Source of the DNA: Acidimicrobiia bacterium
GTDB taxonomy: Bacteria > Actinomycetota > Acidimicrobiia > IMCC26256 > JAMXLJ01
Assembly (NCBI GenBank): GCA_024281095.1
Contig: JAMXLJ010000013.1
Span: 1-56,521, forward strand
Direction of reading: 5' to 3'
DNA length: 56,521 nt
Positions 25,386 through 35,178 of the stretch are shown here, piece after piece. The position numbers and the translations under genes are program-made. How positions within the stretch are numbered: position 1 is the stretch's first letter; each line of letters starts with the position of its first letter. The notes beneath the pieces were generated by a model. That model ran no database searches and was not told the DNA's origin. It was given only the letters and a program-made list of their open reading frames with translations.

Positions 25386-26258
25386 TCAGGTCTCGGGTCG
25401 CGATGGCCGCTCGCCATAGTCGCCCCAGGGGCGGTCCCGGTCGCGGATCACCTCCCGGAAGCCACGCGTGGAGAACGACTCCATCCACTGCAAGGCCTCC
25501 TCGGTGTGGCGCGTCACGCCGTCGAAGAACGTGCCGAGCAATTGTGTGGTGCGCAGGCCCATGTTCTCGTAGGCCTGGTTGATCAGGAGCTTGTTCAACG
25601 CGAGTTGGTTGGCGGGAATGTGCCGGAACCGTCGTGCGTGCGCTTCCACGCGGGCCGCGAGATCGCCCGCCGGATGAACCTCCGAGACCAGGCCGATGCG
25701 CAACGCGGTGCGGGCGTCGAGCTCGGACCCGGTGAGGAGGTACTGCTTCGCGCGTTCGAGCCCCAACCGGTAGACCCACATCATCGTGGTCGGTGTGCCG
25801 AAGATGCGCGACGGCGCGTAACCGATGACTGCGTCGTCGGCCATGAACAGCTGATCGCAGCACAGTGCGAGATCCGACGCGCCGCCGATGCACCAGCCCT
25901 CGATCTGTGCGATCACCGGCTTCGGACACTCCCATATCTTCATGAATCGGCGGACGTTGTGACCCATGAACTGCCAGTCACGCACCGGGTCCCACGCGCC
26001 GGGCCGGGGCTCCGGGTGCGGCGCGTCGAACGGCGACGTCCATCCACCATCCGCGGTGAGGTCGTAACCCGCGCAGAACACGCCGCCGGCGCCGCGCAGC
26101 ACGACGGCGCGTGCGTCGCGGCTCGCGGTGGCGCGATCGACGCCGTCGGCGATGCCCTGGATGACGGCGTCGGTCAACGTGTTCTTCTTGTCCGGCCGGT
26201 TCAAGGTGAGGAACGCGACCGCATCCCGTTCCTCGTACAGCACCGGTTCGTCACTCAT
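25386..26258 (-). CDS. Enoyl-CoA hydratase/isomerase-family (crotonase) protein
   Basis: A 290-residue crotonase-fold protein. The oxyanion-hole segments are VLRGAGGVFCAGYDL and IEGWCIGGASDLALCCD; AFLTLNRPDKKNTLTDA is the usual first strand-turn. The catalytic Glu positions of true hydratases are not clear: after GGASD the next helix carries DDAVIGYAPSRIFGTPTT, without the Glu pair, so the activity could be isomerase, hydrolase or another crotonase reaction. The ATG is at 26256-26258. It stands on the minus strand about 50 bases downstream of the MBL hydrolase gene and may share its transcript. The role is probably in fatty-acid or steroid acyl-CoA turnover. Confidence 0.85.
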   Translation of the reverse strand: MSDEPVLYEERDAVAFLTLNRPDKKNTLTDAVIQGIADGVDRATASRDARAVVLRGAGGVFCAGYDLTADGGWTSPFDAPHPEPRPGAWDPVRDWQFMGHNVRRFMKIWECPKPVIAQIEGWCIGGASDLALCCDQLFMADDAVIGYAPSRIFGTPTTMMWVYRLGLERAKQYLLTGSELDARTALRIGLVSEVHPAGDLAARVEAHARRFRHIPANQLALNKLLINQAYENMGLRTTQLLGTFFDGVTRHTEEALQWMESFSTRGFREVIRDRDRPWGDYGERPSRPET

Positions 26259-26307
26259 GATCCGAGGGCAAGGCGGTTGCGCGGTTCACGTCCACACCTC
26301 CGTGGCG

Positions 26308-27174
26308 TCAAGCCGAGATCCGCACGCCCGTGGCGTCGAGATCGACGACCATGCCCTCGCGCGCGAGTCGCACGCGGTCGACGTCGCCATCCCAACGACG
26401 GCGCGCGTCGGTGAGGAGCACTTCGAGCTGCTCGTCCGTGTGGTACGGGTCGTGATGGAACAGCACGAGTGTCCCGACCGCCGTCTTGCGGGCGAAGCCG
26501 ATCACGTGGTCGACCGACGAGTGACCCCACCCGACATGGGTCGGATACTCGTCGTCGCCGTATTGCGCGTCGTGGAACAACACGTCGGCACCCTGTGCGA
26601 GATCGTGGCCGCTGATCCACGACGGCGGTTGATCGTCGAGACGTACGCCGAGCGACGGCTCGTGGTCGGGCAGGTATGCGAGCGCGCGTCCGCTCTCTTC
26701 GATGCGGTAGCCGACCGTCGGGCCCTGATGGGCGACGCTGGACGCGCGCAACGTCGCCGAGCCGATCGTGACGTCGTGCGGTGCGTCATGGAACACGACG
26801 GTTGCCGGGATGTCGCCGAGGCGCACCGGGAACAGGGGCGGCGACAGGTACCGCGCGATGCGCTCGGCCAGGCTCTGGACGGGCGACGGGGGTCCCCAGA
26901 CGTGAACGGTCGTGCCGGCTTCGAACAACGGGCGGAAGAACCCCAGACCCTGCAGGTGGTCGAGGTGCAGGTGGGTCAACAGGACATGGATCTCGGCCGG
27001 GAGATCGCGCATCAGCTCGACACCGAGCGGCCGCATCCCTGTGCCGGCGTCGAGCACGAGGAACTCCCCGCTCTCGAGCTGAACCGCCACGCACGACGTG
27101 TTCCCTCCGTATCGCACCGTGTCCGCTCCGGGCGTGGCGAGCGAGCCGCGACAGCCCCACACGCACGCGCGCAT
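26308..27174 (-). CDS. MBL-fold metallohydrolase (cyclic-phosphodiesterase/RNase Z-like)
   Basis: A 288-residue metallo-beta-lactamase-fold hydrolase. The N-terminus CVWGCRGSLATPG then GGNTSCVAV, the metal motif HLHLDHLQGLGFF (H-x-H-x-D-H), an LAYLPDHEPS strand, DVLFHDAQYGDDEY and GWGHSS and LVLFHHDPYHTDEQL match the PhnP/RNase-Z-like branch that acts on phosphodiesters. The ATG at 27172-27174 overlaps the stop of the upstream PAS-domain gene by one base (TGATG), so both are produced together; the PAS protein may modulate it or sense a linked signal. It is cytosolic. Confidence 0.85.
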   Translation of the reverse strand: MRACVWGCRGSLATPGADTVRYGGNTSCVAVQLESGEFLVLDAGTGMRPLGVELMRDLPAEIHVLLTHLHLDHLQGLGFFRPLFEAGTTVHVWGPPSPVQSLAERIARYLSPPLFPVRLGDIPATVVFHDAPHDVTIGSATLRASSVAHQGPTVGYRIEESGRALAYLPDHEPSLGVRLDDQPPSWISGHDLAQGADVLFHDAQYGDDEYPTHVGWGHSSVDHVIGFARKTAVGTLVLFHHDPYHTDEQLEVLLTDARRRWDGDVDRVRLAREGMVVDLDATGVRISA

Positions 27175-27602
27175 CAGGTCGAGTCCGCGGGCCAGAACAC
27201 GGTGACGACGCCGTGCAGCTCGTCAGTGGTGCCGAACAGCGGGTACGCGGTTGCATGGACCTTCCGGCGCACTCCGTCGAAGCCCGTTGCGACGACGGTC
27301 TTGTGGCCGGGCCGGCGTTCGAAGTAGGCGGTACCGGACGGCGTGTCGCGGCCCCGCACCGGCTTCCCATGAGCGTCGGTGAGGTCGAGCACGTTCCCGA
27401 ACTCGACACCGGTCATCGTGTCGAGCTCGCCGAACGGCTTGCCGATGAGCAGCGCGGCTGCGTCGTTGTAGAAGACGAGCATTCCTGACGCGTCGAGGAG
27501 GAACATCGGGGTCGCGAGGTTCGCCGCGAGCTCTCGCGCCAGGATCAACGGCAGGCTGGGCGCTCCGCCGTTCCCTGCGCCCCCGGCGTCGGAGCCACTC
27601 AC
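27174..27602 (-). CDS. Single PAS-domain protein
   Basis: A 142-residue protein almost entirely made of one PAS fold: NLATPMFLLDASGMLVFYNDAAALLIG, then a GVEFGNVL helix, and the C-terminal sheet RRKVHATAYPLFG and HGVVTVFWPA. There is no output domain, so it would act by binding a partner. It is coupled by a 1-base overlap to the downstream MBL hydrolase gene. The gene upstream on the same strand begins beyond 27651 and ends 48 bases away, with no obvious terminator between them. Confidence 0.8.
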   Translation of the reverse strand: MSGSDAGGAGNGGAPSLPLILARELAANLATPMFLLDASGMLVFYNDAAALLIGKPFGELDTMTGVEFGNVLDLTDAHGKPVRGRDTPSGTAYFERRPGHKTVVATGFDGVRRKVHATAYPLFGTTDELHGVVTVFWPADST

Positions 27603-27650
27603 GGCGGTGAGCCTAACGAGCCGGATGACGCCGTGCGCCGGCGCCTGCTC

Positions 27651-30518
27651 TCAGACCTGCGGCACCGACGACCGCGATCCCGAGCGGCCGGCCGCGGCAG
27701 CGAACTCGGGCCCGTGTGCCGCCAGAAGACGCGCGTCGATCATCGCGGTGACCTCGCCCGGGCCCACCGGCGCGGCGACGAGAAATCCCTGCACCACGTC
27801 ACAACCATGACGCCGGGCCAGCTGCAGCTGCTCGATGGTCTCCACCCCCACCGCGACGACCTCGAGCTCGAGACCGTGGCACATCGTGGTGATCGCAGGC
27901 ACGATCGAGTCACCCTCGTTCGACGCTCGCACGAACGAGCCGTCGATCTTGACGCGCTGCATCGAGAACCCGCGGAGGCGGCCGAAGAGCGAGTACCCGG
28001 TGCCAAAGTCGTCGAGTGCGAGCGACACCCCCATGTCACGCACCGCGGCGAGCACGTCGAGCGCGTCGGGGCTCGGGTCCAGCGCCGCGGTCTCACTGAT
28101 CTCGAGCTCGAGCCCGCTCGGCGGCAAGCCGCTCTCGCGAAGCGCGACGGAAACCGCGTCGACGAGCTCCTCGCGCCCGCAGCTCGTCGGGGCAACGTTG
28201 ACGGCCACACGTACATCGGGACTGCGCTCGCGCCACGCCGCCGCGTGACGACACGCGTTGCGGAGCACCCACGCGTCGACCGCGAGGCTGAGACCGGCCT
28301 CCTCTGCCGTGTGCAGGAAACGACCGGGTGCAAGGCGTGACAGCACCGGATGGTCCCACCGCACGAGCGCCTCGAGCGCGACCACCCGATCGGCCGCGAG
28401 GTCGACCTCGGGTTGGAAGACGAGCGCCAGCTGATCGTCGAGCAGCGCCCGCCGGAGATCGGTCTCGAGCGCGAGACGCGCGCGCCCGTGGGTCGCGGCA
28501 CCCGGCTGGTACTCGCGACATGCGTTGCGACCGCGCTCCTTCGCCTCGTACATCGCCATGTCGGCGTTGCGCAGCAGGTCGGCGTAGCAGGCGCCGTCGT
28601 TGGGAAAGACGGCGATGCCGATGCTCGCCGAGACCACGACCGGCTGGCCGTCGAGCACGACGGGCTCGGCGAGCGCGGTGCGGATCCGCTCGGCAAGCTG
28701 CAGCGCGTACGCGCGGTCGACGTCGTGCAGGAGGACACCGAACTCGTCGCCGCCCAGCCGGGCCAGCGCGTCGCCCGCCCGCAGCCCGTCCCCGAGCCGG
28801 TCCGCCACCGCGCAAAGGAGGCGGTCGCCGTAGTCGTGCCCGAGGCTGTCGTTCACCCGCTTGAACCGGTCGAGGTCGACGAAGAGCAGTGCCGGGCGCC
28901 TGCCGTCGCGGGACGAACGGGCGATCGCCGCCGTCACGAGCTCCTCGAACAGGGCACGGTTCGCGAGGCCTGTGAGCGTGTCGTGCAGACCCTGACGCCG
29001 GACGCGCTCCAGCAGTGACGCGTTGCGCAGCGCGGTCGCGGCCTGATCCGCGGCACCAGCCAGCCGCTCGAGCAGGCGACCTTCGGTAGCGGGAGGGACA
29101 CCTTCCGCGAACGCAGCCACCGCGAGCCCGAGGAAGTCGCCCTGATGCTGGACCGGCACACAGGCGAGCGTCTCCACCTCGAACAATTCGACGATGCCGC
29201 GCAACGAGGCGTCGACGTCCTCGGCACGGATCAGCGCGGGCTCCGGATCCCTGATGAACGCGTCCACGGAAGGGTGCTCCGACCGGGCGAGCACCAGTGA
29301 GCCCAACCGATCGTGCACGTGGCCGGGCCAACCGTGACGCCCGTGCACGGTGAGCGCCGCGTCCTCGGGCTCCCAGAGGAACACGAGCCCCGCGTCGGCA
29401 TCCACGACGGGGGGCAGTGCCTCGGCGAGGTTCTGGGCAACCTCGGGAGCGGACGACACATCCGACAGTGCGCGAGCGAGATCGAGCAACGCCTGCGCCG
29501 TCGCACCGCGCCGGCGCGCCGCGTCGAGAGCGGTTGCGGCATCGAGCGCGGCCGCGGCACTCCGGGCGTAGGCCGAGAGCAGGCGACGCTCCTCCTCGAA
29601 GAACTCGTGTCCGTCGAAGAAGGCCGCCAGCCGGCCGTAGAAACGGCGCGACGTGGCGACGTCGATCACCATCGCGCCGCGGAACGCCGTCCCGGGCTCG
29701 GTCTCGAGCAGCTCGGCGCCGACATCCGCCGCCTCGGCCCGGTTCGCGAAGCCGTCCGCGTGCACGCTGATCGGGGCTCCGTCCGACGCGCGTACGGCGA
29801 GGAGGTACCGCGGCGCCCGCAGCGCGACACCAGCGCGGGACACGATGCGGCCGAGCACGGCCTCCACGTCGTCGTCGGCCACGAGGTCGGCCGCGGTCGA
29901 TTCCAGCGACTCGAGCTGCGCAGCCATCGCGGAGAGTTGCTCCTCGAGATACCGCCGGCGGCCCCGGCCGCGAAGCCGTGCGAACCGCGGCGTCCAGCGG
30001 ACCTCGTACCGGCAACGCGCCGCGCCGTCCACCTGGCACTCCGGATGCGAGACGGCGAGCGGAGGCATTCCGAACAGCGGCCCGATCAGGCTGATGAGGC
30101 CGATGTTGCACTGGCAGTCCAGGAAGTGCGGTTCCTTCGGCGCATGCAGCTCGTATGTGACGACCGCGCTGGAACGCTGGACATCGAGCGCCTCCATCGT
30201 CGCGACGGTCGAGAACTTCGGGCTCGTCTTGGCGATGTTCGACAGCACGAGGCGGGGCGACCCCAATGCGCGCAGCAGGACGCGGAGGCTCGCGCCGACG
30301 CTGTGCCGGAGAGCGGATTCACCGACGTGGCGCGACACCACGGGGTCGTCGAGCACGAGCGCGGCCGCCTCCCACAGCGCGATCTTCTGCTCGTACGTGC
30401 TCCAGCGGCACTCGTCCTCGAGCTCGGCGGCGGTGCGCTCCTCCCCGGCGAGCGCGAGCACGCGCGCGACGCCGGCGTCGCCCGCCTGCTCGCGGACGTA
30501 GCGAATCGTCAGACACAT
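27651..30518 (-). CDS. Diguanylate cyclase/phosphodiesterase (V4R-like, GAF, GGDEF, EAL)
   Basis: A 955-residue cyclic-di-GMP enzyme. The N-terminal 200 residues include HPECQVDGAARCRYEVRW, the Cys-containing pattern of V4R-like ligand-binding domains. A GAF-like sensory region follows (about 200-510). The GGDEF domain has LGGDEFGV with an RxxD product-inhibition site (RAGD) five residues before it; the EAL domain has EALVRW, DDFGTGYS and KIDGSFV. Both active sites look intact, so direction of activity may depend on the sensor. The ATG at 30516-30518 with GGCGGGAA upstream is preferred to a GTG at 30554. There is no transmembrane segment, so it is cytosolic. The nearest downstream gene on this strand is the PAS gene. 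Confidence 0.9.
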   Translation of the reverse strand: MCLTIRYVREQAGDAGVARVLALAGEERTAAELEDECRWSTYEQKIALWEAAALVLDDPVVSRHVGESALRHSVGASLRVLLRALGSPRLVLSNIAKTSPKFSTVATMEALDVQRSSAVVTYELHAPKEPHFLDCQCNIGLISLIGPLFGMPPLAVSHPECQVDGAARCRYEVRWTPRFARLRGRGRRRYLEEQLSAMAAQLESLESTAADLVADDDVEAVLGRIVSRAGVALRAPRYLLAVRASDGAPISVHADGFANRAEAADVGAELLETEPGTAFRGAMVIDVATSRRFYGRLAAFFDGHEFFEEERRLLSAYARSAAAALDAATALDAARRRGATAQALLDLARALSDVSSAPEVAQNLAEALPPVVDADAGLVFLWEPEDAALTVHGRHGWPGHVHDRLGSLVLARSEHPSVDAFIRDPEPALIRAEDVDASLRGIVELFEVETLACVPVQHQGDFLGLAVAAFAEGVPPATEGRLLERLAGAADQAATALRNASLLERVRRQGLHDTLTGLANRALFEELVTAAIARSSRDGRRPALLFVDLDRFKRVNDSLGHDYGDRLLCAVADRLGDGLRAGDALARLGGDEFGVLLHDVDRAYALQLAERIRTALAEPVVLDGQPVVVSASIGIAVFPNDGACYADLLRNADMAMYEAKERGRNACREYQPGAATHGRARLALETDLRRALLDDQLALVFQPEVDLAADRVVALEALVRWDHPVLSRLAPGRFLHTAEEAGLSLAVDAWVLRNACRHAAAWRERSPDVRVAVNVAPTSCGREELVDAVSVALRESGLPPSGLELEISETAALDPSPDALDVLAAVRDMGVSLALDDFGTGYSLFGRLRGFSMQRVKIDGSFVRASNEGDSIVPAITTMCHGLELEVVAVGVETIEQLQLARRHGCDVVQGFLVAAPVGPGEVTAMIDARLLAAHGPEFAAAAGRSGSRSSVPQV

Positions 30519-30678
30519 CGTCGTTCCCGCCGTCTCGCGGGGCTGTTCGACCACGGCATCTCTATCGGCGGGTCGGTACGAGCCCGTGAGGGGGGCCCTG
30601 CCGATTTCTCAGCCTTTGACGCGAGCGACGACGCGCGCCGCCGCCGGCCGGTGCCCGCCGTTCTTTGACGCGATGCGT

Positions 30679-30951
30679 CTACGCGTCGAGGGCGCTCGCG
30701 GTACGGACGACATCGGCCGCGTCGACCACGTCGACGACGTCGTGCCAGCCGAAGCGCATCTCCGCGCCTTCCGCGACGACGGTGACGCTTGCGTCCGCCG
30801 GCGCGAGCCGGATGCGCTCGATCTGGACGACCCGACCGTTGCACCGCACACGCGCACCGAGCTCGAGCTCGCATGCTTCGCAGCGCGATCCCCTGCGATG
30901 CCGCCGGCGACGCACCGACAGATCGACGAACCCGCTCCCCGCCTCGACCAC
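30679..30951 (-). CDS. Small hypothetical protein
   Basis: A possible 90-residue protein in an otherwise empty 650-base stretch. It has good G/C third-position bias on the minus strand and a GTG start (30949-30951) with GGGGAGG five bases upstream. The sequence has an Arg-rich start, SRCEACELELGARVRCNG with two Cys two residues apart plus a third, and a strand-rich end (VVQIERIRLAP, VTVVAEGAEMRFGW). I do not recognise a family. The frame is open further upstream to 31020 without a better start. Confidence 0.45.
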   Translation of the reverse strand: MVEAGSGFVDLSVRRRRHRRGSRCEACELELGARVRCNGRVVQIERIRLAPADASVTVVAEGAEMRFGWHDVVDVVDAADVVRTASALDA

Positions 30952-31171
30952 GCCAACCTCCCCGCCCTGACCACGTGCCGTGGTCACCCTGGCCCGCGCG
31001 TACCGCGAAATTTGCCGCACGAAACGTCGATTTTGGTCGACGACCTGCTCGTTTCCGCGCGCGTCGGACAGGGCACACTGCCACGTAGTGCGCTATCGTC
31101 GCCAGATCTGACGCCACGCGTGACATCTTTTGGCGCGCGACGACGCTCGGAGCGTCCGGGTGGGAGGCACG

Positions 31172-32491
31172 TTGGGCACTGGGCCGGCTTGGCGATCACG
31201 CCTGCTGGGGGTGGGGATGGTCGTCGCACTCCTCACCACTGGCTGCAGCTCGAGCTCCGGCCCTTCCGCGGCCACAGCGCGGCGGAACTTCGCACCGGAG
31301 AACCCGCCGCACGTCGAGCCCTGCGGGCCGGGGAACGCCCGCGGTGCCACCGACACCGGCGTGACCAACGACGCCATCAGCATCGGCACCATCGCGGACA
31401 TCACGGGCGTCCGGCCCAACCTCTTCCTCGGCAACTGGCAGGCGATGGACGCCTTCGTCGCGTTCTGCAACAGCATGGGCGGCGTCAACGGCCGCCGGCT
31501 CGTGCTGCGCAAGCTCGACTCGGCCCTGTTCGACGAGCGGGCCCAGGTTCTGGCGGCGTGCGACTCGGTGTTCGCGCTGGTCGGCTCGGGCGCGGCGCAG
31601 GACGCGTCGGGAGCGCAAGCCGGCGTCGATTGCGGCATTCCCGACATCTCGGCGTTCTCGGCCGAGACGCCGCACTCCATGGCGCCCAACGTGGTTCAGC
31701 CCATCCCGAATCCGTCGGACACGTTCCCGGCCGGTCCGGCCCGGTACTTCGCGAAGAAGTTCCCGAACGCTCTCGACCAGTCGGCCATGTTCTACGGAAG
31801 CGTCGGCGTCACCGCAGTCCAGGCCCGTCGCCAGATCCAGGGATACGAGCACTTCGGGATCAAGTTCACCCACAAGGTGCCGTTCGACGTCGTGAGCTCC
31901 GACTTCGACAGCCTCGTGGCCGGCCTGGGCACGAACCGGCTCGGTTACGTATCGCTGTGGAGCGAGGTGGGCGACTTCGCCAAGCTCCTCAACGCCTTGC
32001 ACTCTCACGGCGTGCGCTACGTCGTCGCCGAGGGCGGCCAGCAGACCTACGACGCGCGGTTCCTGCAGAGCGCGGGCTCCTCGATCGAGGGGACCTACAT
32101 CACCACCACGACGGTGCCCTTCGCCGAGGCGTCCACCAGCCCGGAGATGCAGCGCTACCTCCACTGGCTCGACGTGACGCATCCCGGGGCGAGCCCGACC
32201 GCGCTCGGCGTGCAGGGATGGTCGGCGGCCCTGTTGTTCGCGGAAGCGCTGCGAAGCCTCGGGGGCGACGTCACGCGGGCCGGGCTCCTCGCGGCCCTGC
32301 ACCGTGTCCACAGCTGGGACGGCAACGGCATCCACATCCCGACGGACCCGGGCAGCAACAGCCAGCGGTCGTGCTTCATGCTGATACAAGTGCGCAACGG
32401 CGCGTTCGTGCGGGCGTTCCCGGATCACGGGTTCTCGTGTGCACCGGAGAACGTCGTGCCGCTGCGCCAAACGTTCACGGTCGCGCCATGA
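31172..32491 (+). CDS. Periplasmic-binding-protein (LivJ/Peripla_BP_6-like) lipoprotein
   Basis: A 439-residue exported lipoprotein. The signal peptide WRSRLLGVGMVVALLTTGC ends in a lipobox with Cys at the processing site. The mature part has the type I solute-binding fold (AISIGTIADITG at the first strand, GRRLVLRKLDS, FALVGSGAAQD, YVVAEGGQQTYD, WSAALLFAEALRSLGG), as in branched-chain amino acid or amide binding proteins. No ABC permease or ATPase gene is near. The stop overlaps the sensor kinase start as ATGA, so it probably delivers ligand information to that kinase rather than feeding a transporter. TTG 31172 has GGGAGG upstream; GTG 31160 and TTG 31130 are alternatives. Confidence 0.8.
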   Translation: MGTGPAWRSRLLGVGMVVALLTTGCSSSSGPSAATARRNFAPENPPHVEPCGPGNARGATDTGVTNDAISIGTIADITGVRPNLFLGNWQAMDAFVAFCNSMGGVNGRRLVLRKLDSALFDERAQVLAACDSVFALVGSGAAQDASGAQAGVDCGIPDISAFSAETPHSMAPNVVQPIPNPSDTFPAGPARYFAKKFPNALDQSAMFYGSVGVTAVQARRQIQGYEHFGIKFTHKVPFDVVSSDFDSLVAGLGTNRLGYVSLWSEVGDFAKLLNALHSHGVRYVVAEGGQQTYDARFLQSAGSSIEGTYITTTTVPFAEASTSPEMQRYLHWLDVTHPGASPTALGVQGWSAALLFAEALRSLGGDVTRAGLLAALHRVHSWDGNGIHIPTDPGSNSQRSCFMLIQVRNGAFVRAFPDHGFSCAPENVVPLRQTFTVAP

Positions 32492-35178
32492 CCGACTCCG
32501 TGCTGCCGCCGCGCGCTCCGCACCGCACGCCGTTCACCGGCATCCGGCGAGCGATGACCCTTCGCGACCTCAAGTTCCGTTCGAAGATGGCAGTGGCCGT
32601 CGCGCTGCCGCTGTGCGCGCTTCTTGCCGTGACGCTGATCGGTGTGACCAGTCGCCGCGGCGTCGTCGCCACCGAGACCCGCGCCGGGCACCTCTACGGT
32701 CCTGCGGCTTCGCTCGCGGACGTCGTCGTCGCGCTCGACGACGAGGCGCGCCTGTCGAACTGGGCCCTTGCCGGGACGAACCCGCCCGCCGACCGCCTGG
32801 CCGCGGCCCGGGCGGCCACCGACCGTGCCGTCGACGGCGTCCGTCGCCAGGTGCCGCAGTTGCAGAAGGCGCACGCGACGGCCGCCCTCGACCGCGCGGG
32901 CCGCCTGTTCGACCAGTTCGACCTGCTCGGCGAACAACGCCGGTTCATCGACCTCGGGCTGATGCCGATCGACGCGGCGGCCGGCTACTACAACGACACC
33001 GTCGGTGGTGTGCTGCGCGTCCTCGACAGCATGAACGCGACCATCCACGACGCAACGGAGGTCGCGAACCTCCGCGACTTCACCACGGTCGTGCGCTTTC
33101 TCGCGGCGACGGGCCAAGAGCACAGCGTGCTGACGGCCGGGTTCGCGCAACGAAGCCTCTCACCCGGACAGACCAGCGATCTTCTGAGCGCGATCGCCGC
33201 TCAAGATGCATACCAGGCCTTGTTCCTGTCGCAGGCGGGGCCTTCACTGCGCACCGCGTTCGCACAGCGGTATCAACCCGGGAGCAGCGTCGTGAACCGC
33301 GTCCACGCGATGCGCAGCGTCGCCCTCGCCGGGAAGCTCAGCAGCACGACGGTTCCCGTGCAGGACTGGTTCAGCGCCGGCACGGCCCGGCAGGCCTCCT
33401 TGCGCGACGCGGTGCACAACGTGCTGCGCGCGGTCGAACGCAGCGGACTCGACCGAAAGCACTCCGCGGAGCGGGCGATGCTCTTCTACGGCCTCGGTGC
33501 CGGCGCGGCGCTCCTCGCCGCGCTGGCGCTCGCATACGTCATCGTGCGCACCACCACGAGGCCGCTGCGCCAACTCACGGTCGCGGCGCGCGACGTGTCG
33601 GAGCGGCAACTGCCACAGCTCCTCGAGGCGCTGCACTCCGATCCGTCCGAGACCGACTTCGGCGCGATGCACCCGATCGAGACCACCTCACGCGACGAGG
33701 TAGGCGAGCTCGCTCACGCGTTCAACTCCATCGAGACGGTGACCGTCGAGGTGGCACGCGAGCATGCCGCGCTGTTGCGGCAGGGGATCAGCGATCTCTA
33801 CGTCACACTCGCGAGACGGAACCAGACCCTCATCGAGAGTCAGCTGCGCTCGATCGACGAGCTCGAATCCCGCGAGAGCAATCCCGAGACGCTCGCGACC
33901 CTCTTCCGGGTGGACCACTTCGCCACCCGCATGCGTCGCAACGCCGAGAGCCTGTTGATCCTCGCCGGCGTCGACCCGCCCCGGCCGTCGACGACTTCGG
34001 TGCGGATCTTCGACGTCGTGCGGGCGGCCGCCTCGGAGATCGACGACTATGCCCGCATCGACATCACGGACGTCGACGAGGAAACCGCGATCGCGGGCCG
34101 CGTGATGATCGACCTGACCCACCTGCTCGCGGAGCTGCTCGAGAACGCAACCGCGTTCTCGCCGCCTGGATCGCGGGTCGTCGTGCACGGCGCGGCAACT
34201 GACGACGGGTACGAACTTTCCGTGGTGGATCAAGGTCTCGGGATGCAGCCGGACGCGATGGCGGCCGCCAATCTTCTCCTGCGGGAGCCGACGCCGCCGC
34301 GCCTCGCCCTTTCCCACTCGCTCGGCCATCTCGTGGTCGCGCGTCTCGCGGCGCGCGCGGGCATTCAGGTGGAGCTGCGAGACGGCTCGCCCGGTGTGGT
34401 CGCAGTCGTCTCGATTCCCGGCGCACTGATCCTCGAGCCGGCGGCCGGTGAGGCGGCAACGCGTACGCCGGCCGAGGCGCCGTTACCCCGTCGTGTGACG
34501 CGCGGCATCGACACCCGGGCCCGTATCGAAGCGGCCGCGGGGGCCACGGGCACGGCGGCCGGCACGACCGGAGCGGAGGGAGCAACGCGAACAGGGCCGC
34601 CCCGGCGACCCGAGCCAGTCGGAGTCGACGCCGACGCGTCGAGAACCGCCGGGGGCCCCGAGATGACCGAGATCGCGTCGGGCGCCGACGCGGAGGCGCG
34701 CACCAGGCCACCGGGATGGACCGCGTCGGGCCTGCCCCGGCGCATCCGCAAGACCGCGATCAAGGCGTTCCGCCGCCGCGCGGTGTCGCAACCGCGGCCG
34801 CCCCACGAGGTCTTCGAGACCATCGCGCGCTACGAGTCGGGTCGCCGGCGCGGGCTGCGAGACGCGGCAGCGGGCGCGGCCTCGATCGCCGAGCCTGCGG
34901 CGCGGGGCGACAGCGGTGGCCCGACGCCGCCGGAGCAGGTCACCGACCGTGTACGCCCCGACGCATTGCCTCACCGGAAGCCAGGGAAGACACTCGTACC
35001 CGAACGCACCGAACCGGAGCCACGGCCCGATCCCCGATCGCCGGAGGAAGCATTCGAGACCGTCGCCCGCTACGAGTGGGGCCGGCGGCGGGCTCAGCTG
35101 TCCGGCCAGCCGGACGACGACGAGGGCAGCCGGCGGTCTGACGACCCCGGCGACACCGCCCCAGTGGAGGACGAGTGA
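32488..35178 (+). CDS. Conservon sensor histidine kinase (NIT domain), CvnA-type
   Basis: An 896-residue membrane sensor kinase. A transmembrane helix lies at residues 32-54 (MAVAVALPLCALLAVTLIGV), followed by an extracytoplasmic NIT-type nitrate/nitrite-sensing domain (YQALFLSQAGPSLRTAFA, then WFSAGTARQASLRDAVHNVL), a second helix (GAGAALLAALALAYVIV) and a HAMP domain. The kinase core has the His box in RVDHFATRMRRNAESLLILAG and an ATPase domain with LLAELLENATAFSPPGSRV and VVDQGLGMQ. A long disordered tail contains two copies of F-E-T-[IV]-A-R-Y-E-x-G-R-R-R. It heads a kinase/roadblock/DUF742/GTPase set, the actinobacterial conservon. The start overlaps the lipoprotein stop; an in-frame extension back to 30586 is spurious. 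Confidence 0.9.
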   Translation: MTDSVLPPRAPHRTPFTGIRRAMTLRDLKFRSKMAVAVALPLCALLAVTLIGVTSRRGVVATETRAGHLYGPAASLADVVVALDDEARLSNWALAGTNPPADRLAAARAATDRAVDGVRRQVPQLQKAHATAALDRAGRLFDQFDLLGEQRRFIDLGLMPIDAAAGYYNDTVGGVLRVLDSMNATIHDATEVANLRDFTTVVRFLAATGQEHSVLTAGFAQRSLSPGQTSDLLSAIAAQDAYQALFLSQAGPSLRTAFAQRYQPGSSVVNRVHAMRSVALAGKLSSTTVPVQDWFSAGTARQASLRDAVHNVLRAVERSGLDRKHSAERAMLFYGLGAGAALLAALALAYVIVRTTTRPLRQLTVAARDVSERQLPQLLEALHSDPSETDFGAMHPIETTSRDEVGELAHAFNSIETVTVEVAREHAALLRQGISDLYVTLARRNQTLIESQLRSIDELESRESNPETLATLFRVDHFATRMRRNAESLLILAGVDPPRPSTTSVRIFDVVRAAASEIDDYARIDITDVDEETAIAGRVMIDLTHLLAELLENATAFSPPGSRVVVHGAATDDGYELSVVDQGLGMQPDAMAAANLLLREPTPPRLALSHSLGHLVVARLAARAGIQVELRDGSPGVVAVVSIPGALILEPAAGEAATRTPAEAPLPRRVTRGIDTRARIEAAAGATGTAAGTTGAEGATRTGPPRRPEPVGVDADASRTAGGPEMTEIASGADAEARTRPPGWTASGLPRRIRKTAIKAFRRRAVSQPRPPHEVFETIARYESGRRRGLRDAAAGAASIAEPAARGDSGGPTPPEQVTDRVRPDALPHRKPGKTLVPERTEPEPRPDPRSPEEAFETVARYEWGRRRAQLSGQPDDDEGSRRSDDPGDTAPVEDE

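Noticed and set aside
30586-32487. In-frame extension of the conservon kinase upstream by about 630 residues
   Set aside because: The extension is antisense-like Arg/Ala/Pro-rich sequence that covers the real lipoprotein gene in another frame; the ATG at 32488 is in a clear ATGA overlap.
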